Source: CCMP332 sp040218795 (GTDB lineage: Bacteria > Bacteroidota > Bacteroidia > Cytophagales > CCMP332). Taken from it: a stretch of 64,000 nucleotides of DNA. Location of the stretch: the NCBI GenBank assembly GCA_040218795.1, contig JAVJQT010000010.1:310001-374000 (forward strand), written 5' to 3'. The notes below the pieces were generated by a model. That model was given only the letters and a program-made list of their open reading frames with translations. It did no database searches and was not told the origin of the DNA. This document shows positions 25,064-31,977 of this stretch, piece after piece; within the stretch, counting starts at the first letter, position 1, and the number at the start of each line of letters is the position of its first letter. Made by a program: the position numbers and the translations under genes.

Positions 25064-25091
25064 ACTCACTTTAATAGAGTGAGTTTTTTTT
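25064..25091 (+). terminator. Plus-strand terminator without an upstream protein gene
   Basis: ACTCACT (25064-25070) and AGTGAGT (25078-25084) form a 7-bp stem with a 7-base loop and eight T after it. It may stop read-through from tRNA-Ser or end a small RNA. Confidence 0.75.
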
Positions 25092-25121
25092 ATAAAAAAA
25101 AACCACTCTAAATAGAGTGGT
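25092..25121 (-). terminator. Minus-strand terminator of the 324-aa gene
   Basis: ACCACTCTA (25102-25110) and TAGAGTGGT (25113-25121) form a 9-bp perfect stem. On the minus strand the hairpin is followed by nine T. It lies 97 bp after the stop of the gene ending at 25218. Confidence 0.8.
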
Positions 25122-25217
25122 ATAAATGTTTAACATAATTTTCAAAAGATCTAGATTAATTCGTCTTCACCTCTGTATATGTTCATAATGTTTAGTTTTT
25201 AATGATTTAAATATAGT

Positions 25218-26192
25218 TTACACTTTTCTAATTGCCAAACCAAATCCTTGATGTGGTAAAATTACTCCTGTTTTGTGAACTCTTCCAACGTAATTCGGAT
25301 GTTCAACATGTTTATGTTCAAAATTGTTCGCCAATCCAATATTAAAAAAAGTCAAATTTACATTATCAGGGTACGATATACTAACGTCCATTTCCTTTGT
25401 TAAGTGCCTTAACCTAAACAACTTTGTATTATCATTTAAAATTGAATATTCTCTAACATCCTTTTTTTCTATTAAGTACTCAAGTTTTCCTTTTAATTTA
25501 ATAGTGTAATCAATGACATTATTTTCATCGGTCGAAGTTTCATCCTTTTTAATTTCTGATATATCAACCCCTTTACCGTCTATTTTGATATAAGACAACT
25601 TTTCATTTAGAGTATCTTGTCCATTAATTTTATCATTTTGAATTGAATTTTTTACAAGAACCTCAGTTTCTTTACTCAATGCTATTACCTTAAAAATACA
25701 AGTTTGAGTAAATTTTATAATATCGTCTTCTGTGAGTTCAGTTATGGCAATTGTGACCCTAAAGTCTTTATAATAATAATTATCCTCAATTGGTAAATAA
25801 TTTTTCAAAATTAAATTATTGAGATCTTCGCTTAATTCAGGAAATTTACTTTTATATACTGCATTTGAAACTGATTTCCATAAGACAGGCAAATCATTTC
25901 TATTTTTAATAAAATCTGTTCCTAGCATAACTGATTCAATCTCCTTTTTAAAAATACCAGTAAATTGAATTGATTTTAACACAGCAGTAAAAACTCCGGA
26001 TGAAAAAACAGAAATTCCAATTTTTTCTGACAAGTCTTTCCAGTAATTATTCTGTTCCTCAACTTGTGAAAATGTGTAAGTAGAAGAAAAATATAAAATA
26101 AGTATTCCAATAATAAACAGAATCCACGCCATATGAGCGTAAAACCAGTTTTTGAATTTGAATAAATAATATTTTAAGTCTTTTTCTATCAT
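25218..26192 (-). CDS. Membrane-anchored protein of unknown function, element cargo (324 aa)
   Basis: The protein has one clear N-terminal membrane helix ('HMAWILFIIGILILYFSS', about residues 19-36) and a second moderately hydrophobic stretch ('KIGISVFSSGVFTAVLKSI', about 57-75); the remaining 250 residues are soluble and charged. The C-terminal part looks like a beta-rich sensor domain ('VSISYPDNVNLTFFNIGLAN', 'HPNYVGRVHKTGVILPHQGF'). I do not recognise a family. The position next to attL, alone and with its own terminator, is typical of cargo genes such as anti-phage effectors, but the sequence gives no direct proof of that. Confidence 0.7.
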   Translation of the reverse strand: MIEKDLKYYLFKFKNWFYAHMAWILFIIGILILYFSSTYTFSQVEEQNNYWKDLSEKIGISVFSSGVFTAVLKSIQFTGIFKKEIESVMLGTDFIKNRNDLPVLWKSVSNAVYKSKFPELSEDLNNLILKNYLPIEDNYYYKDFRVTIAITELTEDDIIKFTQTCIFKVIALSKETEVLVKNSIQNDKINGQDTLNEKLSYIKIDGKGVDISEIKKDETSTDENNVIDYTIKLKGKLEYLIEKKDVREYSILNDNTKLFRLRHLTKEMDVSISYPDNVNLTFFNIGLANNFEHKHVEHPNYVGRVHKTGVILPHQGFGLAIRKV

Positions 26193-26345
26193 TAATTATT
26201 GCAATTCATAATCCAAAATTGATGATTCATTCAAAAAATGATTCTAATGGAATGTTCTTTTTTGCTCTATATTCTAAAAGGAAATTTATGTAAAATACAT
26301 CAGAAATAATATTTTGTAATTTTATGATAATTGAATAGTCTCACA

Positions 26346-26678
26346 ATGCCAAATCCAGGAAATATAAACAATCCAAATGGACGTCCAAAAGGTTCAAAGA
26401 ATAAAAAAACCAAACAATGGGAGGTTTTACAAGAATCAATTCTGGAAAGACACACACAAAAGTTTAATGAAACTTTAGACTCTTTGGAAGGCATGGACTT
26501 TATTGAAACCTACCTAAAAGTTCTTTCCTACTTCAAACCCAAAATGAAGGCAGTAGAACAGAAACGAATTTCAAATGACAAAATAAAAGTGTTTTATCAT
26601 AACCCAGGCGAATGCCCACCAGAAAGAAAAATAAAAGATGACGGACATATTTATATTGATTTTAAAGATGCTGAATGA
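26346..26678 (+). CDS. Terminase-small-subunit-like/DUF5681-type DNA-binding protein
   Basis: A 110-residue protein whose N-terminus 'NNPNGRPKGSKNKKTKQWE' has the AT-hook-like GRPKGSKNK motif found at the start of phage small terminase-like and DUF5681 proteins in Bacteroidota mobile elements. A helical middle ('FIETYLKVLSYFKPKMKAVE') follows, as in those proteins; the C-terminal tail is acidic. The ATG at 26346 is chosen over a TTG five codons upstream because MPNPGN starts at the motif. It is likely DNA binding. A packaging role would need a helper phage and is speculation. Confidence 0.55.
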   Translation: MPNPGNINNPNGRPKGSKNKKTKQWEVLQESILERHTQKFNETLDSLEGMDFIETYLKVLSYFKPKMKAVEQKRISNDKIKVFYHNPGECPPERKIKDDGHIYIDFKDAE

Positions 26679-26768
26679 TTTTGTGATCTTACAAAATCGA
26701 AAGTTTACAATCTGTAAAATTCAGTAAATAACAGAAAACTTTGGTAAATTTTATTGTAAAATACAATA
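26678..26768. repeat. Cluster of three short palindromes between convergent genes
   Basis: Perfect inverted repeats lie at 26678-26697 (ATTTTGT-N6-ACAAAAT), 26704-26718 (TTTACA-ATC-TGTAAA) and 26752-26768 (TATTGTA-AAA-TACAATA). None has a proper T-run. They share TGTA/TACA half-site character and may be protein-binding sites; terminator-like function for the flanking convergent genes is the alternative. Confidence 0.4.
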
Positions 26769-26789
26769 ACTAACAATAGACTTTAATTC

Positions 26790-27164
26790 TCACATAACCT
26801 TATTGCTGAGATATTTTGCCACTTGCTTAATATCTAATTTTCGATGAAACTTTATCTCAAAAACACCTACCCCACTAACCCAAATTTTGAAATCGCTGTC
26901 TCCGTCGAAAGTTCCTGCAGTCTCAATTGAAAAGGAACTTATTTTATTATAAGGAAATGAGCGGTATTCTTTTTTACTGCCGGTTAACCCTTGAACATCT
27001 AAGGCAATTATTCTCTTGTTTGTAAACCACACCTTATCCCTTGTGTGAGAATACACCTTTACAATCTGTTCACCATCTGCAAGTATTTCCTGAACCTTAT
27101 CAGAACTATCATCTTTATTCTCAATTTTTGTTACACTGAATTTTGCTAATAAATCTAATCCCAT
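26790..27164 (-). CDS. PH-domain-like protein (124 aa)
   Basis: After a short lead, 'LADGEQIVKVYSHTRDKVWF' and 'TNKRIIALDVQGLTGSKKEY' followed by 'RSFPYNKISSFSIETAGTFD' and 'FKIWVSGVGVFEIKFHRKLD' form the bacterial PH (bPH) pattern: strand pairs with 'TNKRII', then 'SFPYNKISSFSIE' and a C-terminal helix ('IKQVAKYLSNKV'). No signal or membrane segment. Single bPH proteins are widespread and their ligands are mostly unknown. Here it is element cargo, divergent from the small membrane protein at 27187. Confidence 0.72.
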   Translation of the reverse strand: MGLDLLAKFSVTKIENKDDSSDKVQEILADGEQIVKVYSHTRDKVWFTNKRIIALDVQGLTGSKKEYRSFPYNKISSFSIETAGTFDGDSDFKIWVSGVGVFEIKFHRKLDIKQVAKYLSNKVM

Positions 27165-27186
27165 TGTTTGTTAAATTCTAATAATT

Positions 27187-27594
27187 TTGTCTATTAATTA
27201 TAACTTAAAATATAATTCATTTTTGAATTTTTTCATAAAAAAAATAAATGAGGCAAAAGACTGGATTTCCATAGGCATATTTATTTGCACATGGGGTTCG
27301 ATAATTGTAATTGGAGGTTTCATGTACATATTCAGTGGAATTCTGAAGTTAATTGAATATTCTTTTCCTATTGACTTTATTGCTTTTCTTCTTCAATATT
27401 TATGCACTTGCTATTTTATATTATCTTCAATAACAACATTAATTGAAACTCGGGATTGGGTTTTAATTTTAATCAAATTAATATTTCTATTGATTTTCTT
27501 TCCAACCAATATTTTTAATTTTTCATCATTTGCTTTAATCTATCTTAGCTCCTTTTTATCTGTTTTAATGTTTATCATTAGTAGTAATAAATAA
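27187..27594 (+). CDS. Small multi-pass membrane protein (135 aa)
   Basis: The ORF encodes about four hydrophobic helices ('WISIGIFICTWGSIIVIGGF', 'FIAFLLQYLCTCYFILSSIT', 'WVLILIKLIFLLIFFPTNIF', 'FALIYLSSFLSVLMFIISS'). The only start for the full length is TTG at 27187, so the true N-terminus could be shorter. It is very AT-rich, which by itself raises hydrophobic content, so the call as a real gene is moderate. It does not overlap another gene. No family is recognised; with the adjacent divergent PH protein it may form a two-gene cargo module. Confidence 0.5.
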   Translation: MSINYNLKYNSFLNFFIKKINEAKDWISIGIFICTWGSIIVIGGFMYIFSGILKLIEYSFPIDFIAFLLQYLCTCYFILSSITTLIETRDWVLILIKLIFLLIFFPTNIFNFSSFALIYLSSFLSVLMFIISSNK

Positions 27595-27629
27595 AATTTC
27601 ATACTCATACATTTTACCATATACCTTAG

Positions 27630-28826
27630 TCAAAACATCTTTAGTTGACCTAATCGATATTTTGAAAAGTTATTGAAATATGAATTTCTTATGTTATGTG
27701 CTATCTCCTTAATCTTTATCTCTTCATTTGAAAATTTCCACTTGTCAGAAAGAAATCTATTTTCAAGTGCCTTAAAAACCTTGTAGTTAAACTTACAATA
27801 ATATCTTAGTCCAGTATGTGATAATAGTTTGCTGTCTTTCCTTTGCATAGAGATACCGAAACCAGTGACCAAACAAACTCTCTTTTCATTCGAGGGTATG
27901 TTAATTGAAGGTATATGTATAGACTGAATACTCGCACCCCCTTGACTTAATAAATCAAACTTCTTACCAATAATTTTAGATACTTGTTTGAGTACTTGAT
28001 CTGAATTTTTAGTGATGTATTCATTTAATTTTGTTTTATGTTTTTGGTAGGCTGAGTTCCTATATGAGTCAATCAATCCTTTCCAATAATTTCTATTTGA
28101 ATAATTAAGAAGTCTTACTGATTTCACTTTAATAGTCTGATCATAATGAAGAATTTCACTCAATCTTTCTAAGGTATATTCCTTGAACTGATCGAAAGGA
28201 ATACACAACAGATCATCAATAGTTTTTATCTTAAATTGATTTCTTAGAATTGGACTTTTGTAGTTAATCTCTACTCTTAAAAGTTCTTTTTCAAGTTTGA
28301 AATCCTTCTTGTATTGTAATGATTTATCATAAATCTTTATACGGTATTGATCATGTTTACATTGATAGTAATTCCCTTCTGTTTTTGTCTCACACCATTG
28401 AAAAGGTTTCTTCCAATGAAAGAATAAATTCTGTAATATGGTATCAATCTTATACGGTATTTGGACATTCACACCTACCTCCAACGTTGTAATTTCTGCA
28501 TCCTTTGGATTGATCTTAAATTGTGTCAATAGTTTGTTTAACTCATTCTTAATATTTTGTATGTTAAAATCATTGTAATTGTGTTCACCATTATTCCACG
28601 ACTTATGAAGTGAACCATCAATAACAACTCTGCCATTATCAAAAACAATTATTCTAAAACCTTTGTAATACGCTATTTGTCGAGGGGTTATATACTTTCC
28701 TTCCCTACCAACTGAAACTACCTCAGATGTCTTTAAATTGACCTCAGAATGGAAGTCCAGGATAGGGTTAGAAAGAAATACCTCTTTGTATTTACTAGGT
28801 AGATTAATTTTAAAGAAATCCACCAT
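27630..28826 (-). CDS. Rep-like replication initiator of the element (gene II/X or related type)
   Basis: A 398-residue protein rich in Lys and Tyr. It shows the pattern of phage/plasmid replication initiators of the filamentous-phage gene II/X group: a beta-rich front ('GFRIIVFDNGRVVIDGSLHK'), 'AEITTLEVGVNVQIPYKID', and then 'QYRIKIYDKSLQYKKDFKLE' followed by 'LLRVEINYKSPILRNQF', which resembles the 'KIYDK...LRVE' core of those Rep proteins. The C-terminal half is helical with basic residues. A classical HUH motif is not obvious, so the exact family is uncertain. It suggests that the element replicates after excision. Its 79-bp leader contains a plus-strand terminator and a 12-bp repeat shared with the integrase leader. 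Confidence 0.55.
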   Translation of the reverse strand: MVDFFKINLPSKYKEVFLSNPILDFHSEVNLKTSEVVSVGREGKYITPRQIAYYKGFRIIVFDNGRVVIDGSLHKSWNNGEHNYNDFNIQNIKNELNKLLTQFKINPKDAEITTLEVGVNVQIPYKIDTILQNLFFHWKKPFQWCETKTEGNYYQCKHDQYRIKIYDKSLQYKKDFKLEKELLRVEINYKSPILRNQFKIKTIDDLLCIPFDQFKEYTLERLSEILHYDQTIKVKSVRLLNYSNRNYWKGLIDSYRNSAYQKHKTKLNEYITKNSDQVLKQVSKIIGKKFDLLSQGGASIQSIHIPSINIPSNEKRVCLVTGFGISMQRKDSKLLSHTGLRYYCKFNYKVFKALENRFLSDKWKFSNEEIKIKEIAHNIRNSYFNNFSKYRLGQLKMF

Positions 28827-28862
28827 TCTCAGTATATTTGAGTGATGTTCATTTGCCGATGG

Positions 28863-28874
28863 ACATTAATTGAG
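28863..28874 (-). promoter_or_regulatory. 12-bp repeat upstream of rep, shared with the integrase leader
   Basis: CTCAATTAATGT (minus strand) occurs here 37 bp before the rep start and again at 31729-31740, 4 bp before the integrase start. A common regulator or promoter element is likely. Confidence 0.45.
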
Positions 28875-28879
28875 AAATT

Positions 28880-28907
28880 GAGGAGGCGTTAAAACCTCCT
28901 CTTTTTT
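28880..28907 (+). terminator. Plus-strand terminator inside the rep leader
   Basis: GAGGAGG (28880-28886) pairs with CCTCCTC (28895-28901), loop of 8, followed by six T on the plus strand. All nearby genes are on the minus strand, so it would end an antisense transcript over the rep leader. Confidence 0.65.
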
Positions 28908-29322
28908 AATTGTGATCGAAATACAATTGATGTTCTGAAATCAGATTCCAAATCCACCCTTTTTGATAGGGGTAGAATGAATTGAAATAATCAATCACTA
29001 ACTCTAATCCATCAGGCGAAAACTCGACTATAATCAAGTTCGACCGTTTTGTGAAAACATCTCCAAAATACACTTCGCTATTGGAGGTAGGTTTAACACC
29101 ACAAATCAATTTTAAGGGCGTTTTAAGAGAACTTGTGCCATTGATTGACAAAGTTACTTTGACATCTATTGAAGTACCTGAGAACGGCTCTATTTGAACG
29201 TATTTAGGAAGTTTAACCCTATTCGAAGGTGATATACTCACTAACTGATAAAGGTTCTTTAAATCAGTGTCTGAAACTAATTCGAACCGGTGACGAATAA
29301 ACTCTATATTCCTAGTTTTCAT
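28906..29322 (-). CDS. Hypothetical protein of the element (138 aa)
   Basis: The soluble product has alternating strand-like segments ('YVQIEPFSGTSIDVKVTLSI', 'SEVYFGDVFTKRSNLIIVEF') with an aromatic C-terminus ('GWIWNLISEHQLYFDHN'). No signal peptide and no motif that I can assign. Its start overlaps the end of the HTH gene by 11 bp, so translation is probably coupled, and it lies between HTH and rep. In that place many elements encode small DNA-binding or copy-control proteins, but nothing in the sequence proves this. Confidence 0.65.
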   Translation of the reverse strand: MKTRNIEFIRHRFELVSDTDLKNLYQLVSISPSNRVKLPKYVQIEPFSGTSIDVKVTLSINGTSSLKTPLKLICGVKPTSNSEVYFGDVFTKRSNLIIVEFSPDGLELVIDYFNSFYPYQKGWIWNLISEHQLYFDHN

Positions 29323-29611
29323 GGTTTCGAGGGTTTATAGGTTTCAAACTGTTTTCTATCTCATTACTTTTGAAATAGACTCGATTTCCAATGCGATAAG
29401 GATTAAGAATTTTCTTTTTACTCCAATCGTGAATTGTGACTAATGAAACTGAGAAATATTCTGCAACTTCATTTCTAGTAAGATACTTTACTTGATCTGT
29501 CTTAGACTCATTTATAAGGGTTCTGAGTCTTTCTTCCAAACCGTCTAAAACGGCATTATTGAGGTATTCAACTGTTATACCATTCAATAATATTTTATGA
29601 TCTGTAATCAT
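29312..29611 (-). CDS. Helix-turn-helix (MerR/excisionase-like, HTH_17) protein
   Basis: A 99-residue protein. The second half is an HTH_17 domain: 'KYLTRNEVAEYFSVSLVTIH' then 'DWSKKKILNPYRIGNRVYFK' and 'SNEIENSL', the pattern of excisionase/AlpA-type winged HTH proteins. In Bacteroidota elements, such proteins next to the integrase act as recombination directionality factors or activate replication genes. The N-terminal 40 residues are helical. It overlaps the next gene by 11 bp, which makes a small operon with the 138-aa gene and perhaps rep. Confidence 0.85.
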   Translation of the reverse strand: MITDHKILLNGITVEYLNNAVLDGLEERLRTLINESKTDQVKYLTRNEVAEYFSVSLVTIHDWSKKKILNPYRIGNRVYFKSNEIENSLKPINPRNHEN

Positions 29612-29667
29612 ACCACGAAGGAATTAATGCGTGGTATTTGTAGCGCAAACCGCGACAGACGTGGCGT

Positions 29668-30423
29668 CTAAGATTTCTTTTTCTTGTCTAGATTTTTATC
29701 CCAAAAGTGAAGAGCATCTCTCATTTGGTCAATAAAGTAAGTTATACCTCCTAGACCTTTTCTTTTACGAATTGTATCTCTTCCATTTTTTGCATTAATA
29801 TCAATGCTAAGGATTTTATTAAATGCCGCGAAGACTTCAATTTCTGTATTTTGTGGAAATTTATCCATCTCATACAATCCTTTTATTACTTCATATATTT
29901 CAACATTATCACCTTCAAATATTAGAGGTGTAATTACTTCCTCATTTTTAGTATTAAAACTCTCGTCTATATAATTCTTTTGTTTTAGTTCAGCAATTTT
30001 TAACTCAACGAAATTTTCCCTTTTTGATAATGAATACCATATACTTTGATATAAATTATAAGGAATAGCCAGACTTAAATTGACACTATTAAAACGACAA
30101 TCGAATGACCACATTGGCTCATTTTTCAATTTTGAATTTTGAATTTCATATTTCTCTAATAATTTCTTTTCACTTGTCCAGAAATCAATTTCCTCCGCAT
30201 CTGGAAAATGGGACAGAAATGTTTTAATCCTTTCAGGTATTAATTCTTCATAAACTCTGAAACTTGAAAGTTGCCAAAATAATTTTTCCTCGTTCGCTAT
30301 CTTTATTAAATCAGAAATCTCATCTTCAATCGTATCAGTAAAATCTAATTTTGCATCCCTATCTAACTGAAATATTTTCTTTTGGAGGGTTTCTACTTTT
30401 AATTCAAATTCTTTCTTTTCCAT
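29668..30423 (-). CDS. RteC-like protein of the element (251 aa)
   Basis: The N-terminal half is helical ('VETLQKKIFQLDRDAKLDFT'). The C-terminal half, 'VITPLIFEGDNVEIYEVIKG' and then 'FAAFNKILSIDINAKNGRDT' with 'IRKRKGLGGITYFIDQMRDA', resembles the RteC C-terminal DNA-binding region of Bacteroides conjugative transposons in order and spacing, but the match is weak. RteC activates excision. The gene abuts the integrase gene with no spacer (start 30423, integrase stop 30424), so the two are cotranscribed. If not RteC, it is an unknown soluble protein. Confidence 0.6.
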   Translation of the reverse strand: MEKKEFELKVETLQKKIFQLDRDAKLDFTDTIEDEISDLIKIANEEKLFWQLSSFRVYEELIPERIKTFLSHFPDAEEIDFWTSEKKLLEKYEIQNSKLKNEPMWSFDCRFNSVNLSLAIPYNLYQSIWYSLSKRENFVELKIAELKQKNYIDESFNTKNEEVITPLIFEGDNVEIYEVIKGLYEMDKFPQNTEIEVFAAFNKILSIDINAKNGRDTIRKRKGLGGITYFIDQMRDALHFWDKNLDKKKKS

Positions 30424-31725
30424 CTATGCTGATGACTTTGATAGTCTAAGATGTGAATTTTCATTCTTATTTCCTTTGATACTATCCCAATATTCTTGAA
30501 GAATTTTGGCATGGTCTTTAGAAGTTTTGCCAATGTAATTGAGAAACATCCTTTCAGTTGAATGATTTGTAATACTCATTATTACAGGGGTAGGAAGTTT
30601 TCCATAATGATTTGTTGCAAAAGATCTTCTACAAATATGACTAGATACTAATTCATACTTTGGATAGTTTCCTTTTTCTTTTCTTTTGGTTTCAGGGTTT
30701 ATTTTTCTACCCTCTACAATTTCAATAATACCTACTTGTTTACATACTTCCTTTATATATTCATTAAACTTCTGTTCTGAAATCTTTCTAGGAAATTCTC
30801 CATTGTATTTGTTTAGAATTGCTCGAACTAAATCATGAATAGGAACTAATGTTTTTGAGGATGTTTTTTTTTGTTCAAATTCAAGGAATCCATCTTTGAT
30901 AGTATCTTTTGTGAATGACATAAAATCACTTACTCTTTGTCCTGTATAAGCTCCAATAATTAACCAATCCCTTGCATTATCTAAATAGGGTGAATTTCTA
31001 AAATCATGTTCAAAAATCTTCTTTAATTCAATTTCATTTAAATACACAAACTCAATTTTCTCCTTAAATCCAGAAATTTGTTCCCATTCCGGATGTGGTT
31101 TAACACCATGTGAACGAGATTCTCTAATAAATGTCTTAACAAATGTTAAAGTCCTACCAATGGTATTTGAAGATAGGTTTTCATGTTCTTTTAAATATTT
31201 GATGAGTTCCAGTTCAAATCTTGTATCCATTTCAGAGAATAGAACTGTTTTCTTTTTGTATTTCTGGAATCCTATAATTTTGTTAAGGATATTTTGATAC
31301 TTTTCAATAGTTCTTTTGCTGACTCCAATTTCACCCTTTTTGGACTTGTTCTTTTTGAATGGTAGCATTTTAATATAGTAGTTTCCGAATGTGACAAACT
31401 CATCAAAATTTGATTCTCTTTCCTGATTGAAAAATTTATCTATTGCGTACTCTAACCATTGAGAAGAAATATTAACACCTTTCTTATAATCAGAGTTAAA
31501 TTGTTTTATGATTTCAGTTTTCAATTCACCTAGATTAGAATTAATCTCATCTCGTTCCTGAATTACAGAAAGGTTTCTTAATTGCTCTTTGGTAGGATTC
31601 CAATGATCAGAATTTACCTTGTAAGGTGTGGATTTCTTGAAGTCGTATTTTCTTCCATTCGTGAACCTTAAATGAATGGTACATTTTTCACCTTTGCTCT
31701 TTATGAAGTATTTGATATTTGCCAT
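30424..31725 (-). CDS. Tyrosine recombinase/site-specific integrase
   Basis: A 433-residue integrase with an N-terminal arm-binding part ('MANIKYFIKSKGEKCTIHLR'), a SAM-like core-binding domain ('YQNILNKIIGFQKYKKKTVL' to 'LTFVKTFIRESRSHGV') and the catalytic domain. Catalytic residues are visible: Arg in 'IIGAYTGQRVSDFMSF', the Lys-bearing hairpin 'LEFEQKKTSSKTLVPI', His and Arg in 'SSHICRRSFATNHYG', His in 'MSITNHSTERMFLNYIGKTS' and the nucleophile Tyr in 'FLNYIG' (about residue 397). It sits at the right end of the element and should act on the 24-bp tRNA-Ser core. Confidence 0.95.
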   Translation of the reverse strand: MANIKYFIKSKGEKCTIHLRFTNGRKYDFKKSTPYKVNSDHWNPTKEQLRNLSVIQERDEINSNLGELKTEIIKQFNSDYKKGVNISSQWLEYAIDKFFNQERESNFDEFVTFGNYYIKMLPFKKNKSKKGEIGVSKRTIEKYQNILNKIIGFQKYKKKTVLFSEMDTRFELELIKYLKEHENLSSNTIGRTLTFVKTFIRESRSHGVKPHPEWEQISGFKEKIEFVYLNEIELKKIFEHDFRNSPYLDNARDWLIIGAYTGQRVSDFMSFTKDTIKDGFLEFEQKKTSSKTLVPIHDLVRAILNKYNGEFPRKISEQKFNEYIKEVCKQVGIIEIVEGRKINPETKRKEKGNYPKYELVSSHICRRSFATNHYGKLPTPVIMSITNHSTERMFLNYIGKTSKDHAKILQEYWDSIKGNKNENSHLRLSKSSA

Positions 31726-31728
31726 AGT

Positions 31729-31740
31729 ACATTAATTGAG
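31729..31740 (-). promoter_or_regulatory. 12-bp repeat upstream of integrase, shared with rep leader
   Basis: CTCAATTAATGT on the minus strand, 4 bp before the integrase ATG; identical to 28863-28874. Confidence 0.45.
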
Positions 31741-31768
31741 GCAATTAAATTACTAATATTTAATAAGT

Positions 31769-31790
31769 GTGCCAACCATGTGCCGACATT
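31769..31790 (+). repeat. Right pair of 11-bp integrase arm-site candidates
   Basis: Adjacent GTGCCAACCAT and GTGCCGACATT, same orientation as the left pair. Distance to attR is 127 bp. Fits arm-type integrase sites. Confidence 0.65.
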
Positions 31791-31917
31791 TATTTAATAA
31801 GTCTTTATTTATCTTAATCAAACTTAACTTCTCTAAAAGTTCTATTTTATTGTTTTTATTAGGTTTATGGATGAATTAGTGCGATAAGTGAAAAAAATAG
31901 AAATGTAAAATTAAGTA

Positions 31918-31941
31918 GGTTCGAATCCCTCCTCCTCTGCA
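31918..31941 (+). repeat. attR: 24-bp copy of tRNA-Ser 3' end
   Basis: Exact copy of 24805-24828. The bases before it do not continue as tRNA, so only the terminal part is present. It marks the right border of the element and is the original 3' end of the host tRNA gene. Confidence 0.93.
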
Positions 31942-31945
31942 AATC

Positions 31946-31977
31946 AAAGCCTTTTGTGCAAACAAAGGGCTTTTTTT
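31946..31977 (+). terminator. Original host terminator of tRNA-Ser, displaced by the element
   Basis: AAAGCCTTTTG (31946-31956) pairs with CAAAGGGCTTT (31963-31973) with one G-T pair, followed by a T-run. It is 4 bp after attR, as expected of the native tRNA terminator. Confidence 0.8.

Larger units (their letters stand above)
24908..25217. other. AT-rich non-coding gap at the left end of the element
   Basis: No convincing gene is present between the arm sites and the 324-aa gene. The gap holds a plus-strand terminator (25064-25091) and a minus-strand terminator (25092-25121). The first 150 bp could encode a small plus-strand RNA, because the plus-strand terminator has no protein gene to serve. 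Confidence 0.5.
24805..31941. mobile_element. 7.1-kb integrative element in tRNA-Ser(UGA)
   Basis: The element is bounded by a 24-bp direct repeat of the tRNA 3' end. It carries, from right to left, a tyrosine integrase beside the right end, an RteC-like protein, a helix-turn-helix protein, an unknown 138-aa protein, a Rep-like protein, a small membrane protein, a PH-domain protein, a terminase-small-subunit-like protein and a 324-aa membrane protein near attL. It is visibly more AT-rich than the flanks. No relaxase, coupling protein or structural phage gene is seen, so it is a small integrative/mobilisable element, an integrated plasmid or a phage satellite. The host tRNA terminator is now 7.1 kb away at 31946. 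Confidence 0.9.
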
